Assembly (NCBI GenBank): GCA_036821645.1
Contig: DAISJD010000159.1
Location: forward strand, 1 to 6,072
Direction: 5' to 3'
DNA length: 6,072 nucleotides
Source: DAISJD01 sp036821645
Lineage (GTDB): Bacteria > Pseudomonadota > Alphaproteobacteria > ATCC43930 > CGMCC-115725
Part shown: positions 1-4,973 of the stretch, piece after piece
Layout of the letters: each line of letters opens with the position of its first letter
How positions within the stretch are numbered: the stretch's first letter is position 1
The notes under the pieces: generated by a model
Databases searched by the model: none
What the model was told of the DNA's origin: nothing
The model's input: the letters and a program-made list of their open reading frames with translations, nothing else
Translations under genes and position numbers: made by a program

Positions 1-1
1 C

Positions 2-598
2 AAGGACGCCGCAGCCCGGGCGGAGGCCGAGGGCGATGCCGGGGCGTTGCTCGGGCGGTTGATGGCGGCAGCAGGACCCGCCAAACGCGCGCTCACGGCC
101 TTGTCCGGCCTGACGCTGCCGCCGGAAGCCGCCGCCATCGTGGCGGAACTCGCCCATATCGTCGCCCTCATTACGGCTGCCGCCCCCGACTTGTCGCTCA
201 CCATCGATCCAGTCGAAAATCGCGGCTTTGAATATCATACCGGGCCGAGTTTCACCCTGTTTGCCCGCGGCATCCACGGGGAACTGGGCCGGGGTGGACG
301 GTATCGGGCGGGCAGTCATGCCGCCGACCAAGGTCAAAGCCTGCTCTCGGCCCCGATCGCCGAACCGGCCACCGGCTTTACGGTCTATACCGATACGTTG
401 CTGGCGGCCCTCCCTGCCCCCGCCATCCCCGATCGGCTCTATATCCCGCTTGGCACGCCGCGCGATCAAATCTTGGTCGAACGGGATGCCGGATGGATTA
501 CCGTCTGCGGACTCGACGCCATCGACGATCCCGCCCTTGAGGCGCGACGTCTTGGGTGCAGCCATGTCCTCCTCGCCTCGGGGCCTGTCGCCGTCTGA
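2..598 (+). CDS. hisZ: ATP phosphoribosyltransferase regulatory subunit HisZ, C-terminal part (5' truncated by window)
   Basis: The frame is open from the window edge, so the true start lies upstream; 198 residues and a TGA stop are visible, about half of a usual HisZ (roughly 380-400 residues). HisZ is a histidyl-tRNA-synthetase-like protein without synthetase activity that pairs with short-form HisG to make active, histidine-sensitive ATP phosphoribosyltransferase, the first step of histidine synthesis in the cytoplasm. The key signature is at nt 227-313: FEYHTG, then FTLFARG, then ELGRGGRY. This corresponds to the class II synthetase motif with Y-x-TG, F and GGRY in the order found in HisZ. 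The end (LEARRLGCSHVLLA) fits the HisZ C-terminus. HisZ rather than HisS is favoured because there is no anticodon-binding domain after the GGRY region and because purA follows directly, a common hisZ-purA order in proteobacteria. It could only otherwise be a divergent HisS paralogue. Confidence 0.9.
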   Translation, partial: KDAAARAEAEGDAGALLGRLMAAAGPAKRALTALSGLTLPPEAAAIVAELAHIVALITAAAPDLSLTIDPVENRGFEYHTGPSFTLFARGIHGELGRGGRYRAGSHAADQGQSLLSAPIAEPATGFTVYTDTLLAALPAPAIPDRLYIPLGTPRDQILVERDAGWITVCGLDAIDDPALEARRLGCSHVLLASGPVAV

Positions 599-627
599 GA
601 CCGTGGCCGCAGCAAACTGCCCCAAAA

Positions 628-658
628 CAGCCGCGACCCCGTTTCGGCTGACGTTTTT
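628..658 (+). terminator. Possible intrinsic terminator or attenuator between hisZ and purA
   Basis: A perfect 6-bp inverted repeat, CAGCCG (628-633) and CGGCTG (645-650), encloses an 11-nt loop and is followed after three bases by TTTTT (654-658). This has the form of a modest Rho-independent terminator 30 bp after the hisZ stop. The stem is short, so partial termination is as plausible as full. If it is real, purA would be expressed partly by read-through or from an unseen promoter. Confidence 0.35.
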
Positions 659-663
659 CATGT

Positions 664-682
664 GCCGGAATGCCGGTTTTTT
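664..682 (+). promoter_or_regulatory. Second small hairpin with a T6 tract just before the purA ribosome binding site
   Basis: CCGG (665-668) and CCGG (673-676) can pair across the 4-nt loop AATG, with one further G-T wobble pair outside, and are followed immediately by TTTTTT (677-682). The purA Shine-Dalgarno AAGG starts three bases later at 685. The stem is very short (4-5 bp), so it is weak alone. It repeats the hairpin-plus-T design found 30 bp upstream and sits where it could affect purA transcription or translation. Confidence 0.25.
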
Positions 683-697
683 CCAAGGTGAATGACG

Positions 698-1990
698 ATG
701 ACCAATGTTGCCGTGATCGGGGCCCAATGGGGCGATGAGGGCAAGGGCAAGCTGGTTGACTGGCTGTCCAGTCGGGCGGAAATCGTGGTCCGATTCCAGG
801 GCGGCCATAATGCCGGTCACACCTTGGTCATCGGCGAGACGGTCTATAAACTCAGCCTCTTGCCCTCCGGCGTCGTACGCCCCGACAAAGTATCGATCAT
901 CGGCAATGGGGTCGTGGTCGATCCCTGGCACTTGGTCACTGAAATCAACGCGATCCGGGCCAAAGGCGTTGCGATCAGTCCGGACAATCTCAAACTGGCC
1001 GAAAATGCCGCCCTCATCCTACCGGTGCATGGGGCCCTCGACCGGGCGCGCGAAGCGGCACGGGGCGACGCCAAGATCGGGACCACGGGGCGCGGCATCG
1101 GCCCCGCCTACGAGGACAAGGTCGGTCGTCGCGCCATTCGGGTCTGCGATCTCGCCGAGCCGGACACGCTCTTAGCCAAGGTCGAACAGCTTCTCGCCCA
1201 TCACAACCCCCTCTTGCGCGGTCTCGGTCAGCCGGAAGTGGTCGCCGCCGACCTCGTCGCAAGCCTGTTGCAGATCGCCCCGGAAATCTTGCCCTATGCC
1301 ACCTGCGTCTGGCGCGTCTTGGATGCCGCCCGGATCGCCGGCAAACGGATCCTTTACGAAGGGGCCCAGGCCGTGATGTTGGACGTGGATCACGGCACAT
1401 ATCCCTATGTGACCTCCTCCAACACGTTGGCGGGCCAGGCTTCTGCCGGGGCTGGGGTTGGTCCTGCCGCCGTCGGCTATGTCCTCGGCATTGCCAAAGC
1501 CTATGCGACCCGGGTCGGATCGGGGCCGTTTCCGACCGAGCTCTTGGATGAAACCGGTCGGAAAATCGGCGAACGGGGGGCCGAATTCGGCACGGTCACT
1601 GGGCGGCCCCGGCGATGCGGCTGGTTCGATGCGGTTCTGGTCCGCCAAGCGATCAAGGTTGCCGGGATCAATGGCATTGCGCTCACCAAACTCGACGTTT
1701 TGGACGGGTTCGATACGCTGAAAATCTGCGTCGGGTATCGCTATCGCGGCAAGGTCTGGGATTACCTGCCGCCAAGCCTGACCCCCGATGCCGCGATCGA
1801 GCCGATATATGAAGATTTCGAAGGCTGGAAAGACAGCACGCGCGGTGCGCGTTCCTGGGCCGATCTGCCTGCCCTCGCCGTGAAATACGTTCGCCGCATC
1901 GAAGAATTGATCGAAGCGCCGATCACCCTTCTGTCCACAAGCCCGGAACGGGATGACACGATCCTGGTCCGCGATCCCTTCAGCCCCTGA
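698..1990 (+). CDS. purA: Adenylosuccinate synthetase PurA
   Basis: PurA joins IMP and aspartate using GTP to give adenylosuccinate, the committed step from IMP to AMP, in the cytoplasm. The protein is full length (430 residues from ATG 698, 432 from ATG 692). Seen motifs: the phosphate loop QWGDEGKGK near the N-terminus with catalytic Asp13, GGHNAGHT with catalytic His41, then GTTGRGIGPAYEDK (about 128-141), EGAQAVMLDVDHGTYPYVTS (about 221-240) for IMP binding, GTVTGRPRRCGW (about 298-309), TKLDVLDG for guanine recognition (about 330-337), and the C-terminal STSPERDDTI, where most relatives have STGPxR. I prefer the start at 698 because AAGG at 685-688 is 9 nt from it but only 3 nt from the ATG at 692, and because it places the Asp and His at their usual numbers. 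It follows hisZ by about 100 bp in the same direction. Confidence 0.97.
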   Translation: MTNVAVIGAQWGDEGKGKLVDWLSSRAEIVVRFQGGHNAGHTLVIGETVYKLSLLPSGVVRPDKVSIIGNGVVVDPWHLVTEINAIRAKGVAISPDNLKLAENAALILPVHGALDRAREAARGDAKIGTTGRGIGPAYEDKVGRRAIRVCDLAEPDTLLAKVEQLLAHHNPLLRGLGQPEVVAADLVASLLQIAPEILPYATCVWRVLDAARIAGKRILYEGAQAVMLDVDHGTYPYVTSSNTLAGQASAGAGVGPAAVGYVLGIAKAYATRVGSGPFPTELLDETGRKIGERGAEFGTVTGRPRRCGWFDAVLVRQAIKVAGINGIALTKLDVLDGFDTLKICVGYRYRGKVWDYLPPSLTPDAAIEPIYEDFEGWKDSTRGARSWADLPALAVKYVRRIEELIEAPITLLSTSPERDDTILVRDPFSP

Positions 1991-2094
1991 CAACTCGCCC
2001 CCTCATACACACCTGATGATCGGGTCCGGGTGCCAATAAAATGGCCCCTGGACCGTTCTCACCAGCGATCGGTGATTCTCTTTCGCGCCGCCCC

Positions 2095-2103
2095 TGCTAT
2101 ACT
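2095..2103 (+). promoter_or_regulatory. Candidate extended -10 promoter for the kinase-like/membrane protein operon
   Basis: TGC followed by TATACT (2098-2103) matches an extended -10 element of a sigma-70-type promoter and lies 87 bp before the start codon of the next gene. No good -35 hexamer is present at 16-18 bp; the nearest resemblance is GTGATT (2072-2077) at 20 bp, so the TG extension would have to compensate. It is the best promoter-like string in the spacer, but it was judged by eye only. Confidence 0.4.
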
Positions 2104-2119
2104 GATCTCATCGATTCAT

Positions 2120-2145
2120 CGCGGGGCTATGACGCCTGCCCCGCG
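2120..2145 (+). promoter_or_regulatory. GC-rich stem-loop in the presumed 5' leader of the first kinase-like gene
   Basis: CGCGGGGC (2120-2127) and GCCCCGCG (2138-2145) form a perfect 8-bp, all-GC stem around a 10-nt loop, with a T-G wobble pair outside. It lies after the candidate -10 element and ends 30 bp before the Shine-Dalgarno AAGG (2176-2179). No T tract follows, so it is not a standard terminator. It could stabilise the leader RNA, be a protein-binding site, or be a DNA palindrome operator. Confidence 0.45.
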
Positions 2146-2189
2146 GTCGCATCGCCCTTTCGTCCGAACGATGCCAAGGTCCGATTCTG

Positions 2190-4217
2190 ATGGCGCTCGT
2201 GGTTCCGATCAGTCCCCCCGCCGGTGCCGCATCGGTCCGTTTTTCGGATCAGTTCGACATTCTGACCCACCAGCCGCTGGCCGAATACGCCATGCCCGGT
2301 ACCCAGGCTTTTGCCGTCGAAGATCGCCGCAGCCTCGGCCACAGTCTCTTTGCCCTCGTCGTCGACCCGCAGCAACCCGTGAATAGTCCCCTGCTTGCAG
2401 CCCTGATGCGGCTCAAAAGTCCGGACATTCTAACCCCGTTTGCCCGAGGGCCGATCGTCCTGCCGATGACGGGCCAGCGCAGGCTCGCCATTCTGTTCGA
2501 ACGACCGGCGGGGGGGCGGCTCTGCGACGGCACCAACCTGCCGAAATGGACCGAGGACGATTTGGTCCGCCGTCTTCTGGTGCCGATCCTCGACAGTTTA
2601 CGTGCCCTTGCGGTCGAAACCATCGCCCATCGCGGCATCCGCCCCGACAATATTTTCTTTCGCGACCCGGCCCGGCGCCAAGCCATGCTCGGCGATTGCG
2701 TCACGGCCCCACCGGCCTTTTATCAACCGATCGCCTATGAAACCATCGAAAGCGCCATGACCGACCCGATCGGACGCGGGATCGGGCGGCTCGCCGACGA
2801 TCTCTATGCGCTTGGGGTCCTGTGCCTCGCCCTCGTCACGGGCGAACATCCGGGCCAGGGCCTGAACGGGGCGGAACTCCTCGATGAAAAACTGAAAAAA
2901 GGCTCGTTCGGTGCCTTGGTCGGGGACCGGCGCATTCCCGTCGCCATGATCGAACTGTTGCGCGGACTGCTGCTCGACGATGCGGCGGAACGATGGGGGA
3001 TCGGCGAGATCGAAAGCTGGATCGACGGCAGGCGTCTGTCGCCGAAACTCCCCGGTTCGACGAGCCGCGCCGCCCGGCCGTTCGTGCTCGACGGTCAAGA
3101 ATATTTCACCGTGCGCAGTCTTGCCATGGGACTTGCCGCCCACGGTACCGAGGCGGCGGCGACCTTGCGCAGCCATACGCTCGACGTGTGGATCACCCGA
3201 TCTTTGGGCGATAAGAAACTGGCCGCCTCCCTCGCCAAGGTCGTCGCCGAAACCGATGATGGGTCGAGCGCCCATCAAGAAGCCCGCGCCCTCTCGCAAA
3301 TCCTGATGGTCCTCGACCCTGGTGCCCCGATCCGCTATCGCGGCATTGCCCTTGCCCCAGACGGGATTGCAACGGCTCTGGCCAGAGCCTTGCTGGTTCA
3401 AGGCGATGTCAAAACCCTGGCCGAAATCATCAGCGCCAACCTGCCGCAATATTGGTTTTCCTGTCAGCCCCCCCAAGCGATGCGCCCGACCGATGTCGCC
3501 CTTGGGCGCGACTATGACCGCCTGCGCCGGATTATTGCCGACCCCATTCCCGGCATGGGGCTGGAACGGGTTGGGTACGAATTGAACCCGGACCTACCGT
3601 GCCTATCCCCGGCCATCGCAGGCGATCTCGTGGTCGCACTCGACGATTTACTCGCTGCCCTCGAACGGGCCGTGGCGGCAGGTCGGATCGAAACCATGCC
3701 CATCGACCGCCATGTCGCCGCCTTTCTGGCTCACCGCCTGCGACCGCTCGACACCAGCATTTTGATCCTCTTGAAAGGTAGCGATCAGGCCGCACAATTG
3801 ATCGTGACGCTGCACCTCTTGGCCCGTCTGCAAGGCGATTACGGGCCTACCGCCGCACCGGCGCTGGCCCGTTTGCTCGCCGGAAAAGCCGACCTGGTGA
3901 TCAAACGACTCAAGCATCACCCAACCCGCGATCAGGTGAAACAGGGGCTGGCCCCCCTCGTCGCGGCTGGCGATCTTGCCGCCCTTGCCGGCCATCTCGA
4001 CAATGCCGAGTTGCGCAATCGGGACGCCCATCGGTTTGCCACCGCCCAACAGCATCTCAATGCCTTGGAACGGGCGATCGCCGACTGCGAGAACGAACGT
4101 CTACGCCTTCCCGATGAAGCCCGCCATTTGGGTCACACGATCGCAGCCGGGATCGCCCTGCTCCTCGTCATTTTAGTTGCAGGTTTTTCCCTGCTCATTC
4201 AAGGTCTTCACCCATGA
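2190..4217 (+). CDS. Pseudokinase-like protein with C-terminal transmembrane anchor
   Basis: 675 residues; ATG 2190 has AAGG 10 nt upstream. Residues about 20-285 have the order of a Hanks-type kinase fold: hinge-like FERPAGGRL (103-111), catalytic-loop HRGIRPDN (147-154), GDC at the DFG position (168-170), YETIE in place of APE (183-187), DDLYALGV (203-210) and a closing ERW...WIDGRRL (267-283). The HRD Asp is Gly149, the following Lys is Arg151, no GxGxxG loop is visible and the beta-3 lysine appears to be Val57 (FALVVDP). Asn154 and Asp169 remain. Phosphotransfer is therefore doubtful; nucleotide binding or scaffolding is more likely (inference). Residues about 300-645 are mostly helical, of no family I can name. 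Residues 649-671 form one hydrophobic helix with four residues after it, so the bulk should lie in the cytoplasm, tail-anchored. The gene overlaps the next by 4 bp and has a paralogue at 4974. Confidence 0.8.
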   Translation: MALVVPISPPAGAASVRFSDQFDILTHQPLAEYAMPGTQAFAVEDRRSLGHSLFALVVDPQQPVNSPLLAALMRLKSPDILTPFARGPIVLPMTGQRRLAILFERPAGGRLCDGTNLPKWTEDDLVRRLLVPILDSLRALAVETIAHRGIRPDNIFFRDPARRQAMLGDCVTAPPAFYQPIAYETIESAMTDPIGRGIGRLADDLYALGVLCLALVTGEHPGQGLNGAELLDEKLKKGSFGALVGDRRIPVAMIELLRGLLLDDAAERWGIGEIESWIDGRRLSPKLPGSTSRAARPFVLDGQEYFTVRSLAMGLAAHGTEAAATLRSHTLDVWITRSLGDKKLAASLAKVVAETDDGSSAHQEARALSQILMVLDPGAPIRYRGIALAPDGIATALARALLVQGDVKTLAEIISANLPQYWFSCQPPQAMRPTDVALGRDYDRLRRIIADPIPGMGLERVGYELNPDLPCLSPAIAGDLVVALDDLLAALERAVAAGRIETMPIDRHVAAFLAHRLRPLDTSILILLKGSDQAAQLIVTLHLLARLQGDYGPTAAPALARLLAGKADLVIKRLKHHPTRDQVKQGLAPLVAAGDLAALAGHLDNAELRNRDAHRFATAQQHLNALERAIADCENERLRLPDEARHLGHTIAAGIALLLVILVAGFSLLIQGLHP

Positions 4218-4693
4218 GCGGGACGGATAAACCAAAACCCACGGCCCGCAAGGGTATCACGCTGTCTTGGTTTTTCCTGTTCTTCGTGTTGTTTGCGGTC
4301 GCCGGTTTCTTATCGCCTGCCGCCGCCCTGCTGCTGCTCTGCGGGCTGATACCCGGATTTGTCGCCATCCTCACCGATACCGACCCGCGTCAAACTTTGG
4401 GCATGGCGGTCGTCCCCATGAATTTGGCCGGTCTCATCCCGTTCTGCCTGCAACTTTGGCATGATCGCCACCCCTATACGGCCCTGTTCACTCTCATCAC
4501 CACACCCTGGATCTGGTTGGTCATTTATCTCGCCGCCGCCTTGGGTTGGTTGCTGCATTATGCCATTCCCCCGTTGGTCCTGATGGTCATGGAATGGGGC
4601 GTTACCCAAAAACGCAGCACCCTTGAATCGGAACGCAATCGCCTGAAACAAGAATGGGATGGTGCGTTCGATCAGTCTGATTTGGAATCCTGA
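4214..4693 (+). CDS. Small multi-pass membrane protein, function unknown
   Basis: 159 residues, not a family I recognise. The ATG overlaps the stop of the preceding kinase-like gene (ATGA, 4214-4217), which indicates translational coupling and usually joint function. A basic, soluble start (KPKPTARK) precedes hydrophobic stretches at about 15-33, 35-53, 62-81 and 98-126, the last long enough for one helix or a re-entrant pair, giving three to four or more membrane passes. The last 30 residues (QKRSTLESERNRLKQEWDG) are charged and probably helical and would face the cytoplasm if there are four passes with an N-in start. Such a tail could contact the upstream protein, which has a single C-terminal anchor. 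No enzymatic motif, Cys pair or transporter signature is visible. It might be a membrane partner or assembly factor for the kinase-like proteins; that role is inferred only from gene coupling. Confidence 0.75.
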   Translation: MSGTDKPKPTARKGITLSWFFLFFVLFAVAGFLSPAAALLLLCGLIPGFVAILTDTDPRQTLGMAVVPMNLAGLIPFCLQLWHDRHPYTALFTLITTPWIWLVIYLAAALGWLLHYAIPPLVLMVMEWGVTQKRSTLESERNRLKQEWDGAFDQSDLES

Positions 4694-4695
4694 TA

Positions 4696-4721
4696 TAATA
4701 TTTACCTATCAATAATATTTA
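4696..4721 (+). repeat. Pair of 9-bp direct repeats TAATATTTA
   Basis: TAATATTTA occurs at 4696-4704 and again at 4713-4721, 17 bp apart start to start, with AT-rich sequence around both. The AATATT core is itself palindromic. The spacing is between one and two helical turns. It could be a paired regulator site or simply low-complexity AT sequence. Confidence 0.4.
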
Positions 4722-4723
4722 TT

Positions 4724-4747
4724 CCCTTGTCACGGGCATACAAAGGG
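4724..4747. terminator. Weak hairpin after the membrane protein gene, possible terminator
   Basis: CCCTTGT (4724-4730) can pair with ACAAAGGG (4740-4747), giving 7 bp with one bulged A and a 9-nt loop, 30 bp after the operon's last stop. The position suits a transcript end, but no T tract follows on the + strand and the stem has few GC pairs. The second arm also matches CCCTTTGT at 4873-4880. Confidence 0.25.
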
Positions 4748-4973
4748 ATGCCATAAGTCACGAAAAATTAGCGAATTCCGGCGTATATATAAAATCCTAT
4801 TGGTTTTCATGTGCAAAACACTGTCATGAATACACATAGAAGATGAGAATTCAGATCGATATTCCCATCAAACCCTTTGTTATGTCCCGTTGCACAGCAG
4901 AAAAACACCTTCATCATTTCCATCATTGATGGATCTTATTTTTATCACGGTGCAAGACCTGAAAGAGTTGCCA

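Larger units (their letters stand above)
1991..2189 (+). other. Spacer between purA and the first kinase-like gene
   Basis: About 200 bp without a convincing gene. It holds a weak hairpin soon after purA: GCCA (2032-2035) and TGGC (2042-2045) around ATAAAA, extendable across one mismatch, with no T tract after it, so I do not call it a terminator. It also holds a promoter candidate at 2095-2103 and a strong stem-loop at 2120-2145, listed separately. Any short frame crossing it lacks a ribosome binding site and recognisable content. Confidence 0.6.
4694..4973. other. AT-rich intergenic region between the operon and the second kinase-like gene
   Basis: 280 bp at about 37% GC by hand count, against roughly 60% in the neighbouring genes, with an abrupt edge at the stop of the membrane protein gene. 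It contains two copies of the 9-mer TAATATTTA, a bulged hairpin at 4724-4747, TA-rich runs near 4783-4794 and two GAATTC sites. No tRNA shape and no gene with a credible ribosome binding site is seen. It most likely carries the promoter and control sites of the gene at 4974, although no single -35/-10 pair stands out. A small RNA gene or a remnant of inserted DNA cannot be excluded. Confidence 0.6.

Noticed and set aside
228..695. Forward frame spanning the end of hisZ and the gap to purA
   Set aside because: It lies mostly inside hisZ in another frame, its composition is Pro/Ser/Arg-rich as expected for an out-of-frame reading, and it has no ribosome binding site.
1172..1993. Open frame on the - strand opposite purA (273 codons)
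   Set aside because: purA is unambiguous on the + strand across this stretch; this is a codon-bias shadow.
2030..2386. Forward frame through the spacer into the first kinase-like gene
   Set aside because: GTG start without a ribosome binding site and Arg/Ser/Pro-rich out-of-frame composition; the real gene starts at 2190.
2598..3476. Open frame on the - strand opposite the first kinase-like gene (292 codons)
   Set aside because: Antisense shadow of a gene with a clear paralogue on the + strand; no domain or ribosome binding site is seen.
4694..4699. Perfect TATAAT immediately after the membrane protein stop
   Set aside because: No -35 hexamer lies 16-18 bp upstream, and a transcript from here would have a leader of over 260 nt. 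In AT-rich sequence the match is expected by chance.
4929..4973. Alternative in-frame ATG at 4929 for the second kinase-like gene
   Set aside because: No Shine-Dalgarno in front, and the extra 15 residues have no counterpart in the paralogue; ATG 4974 has both.
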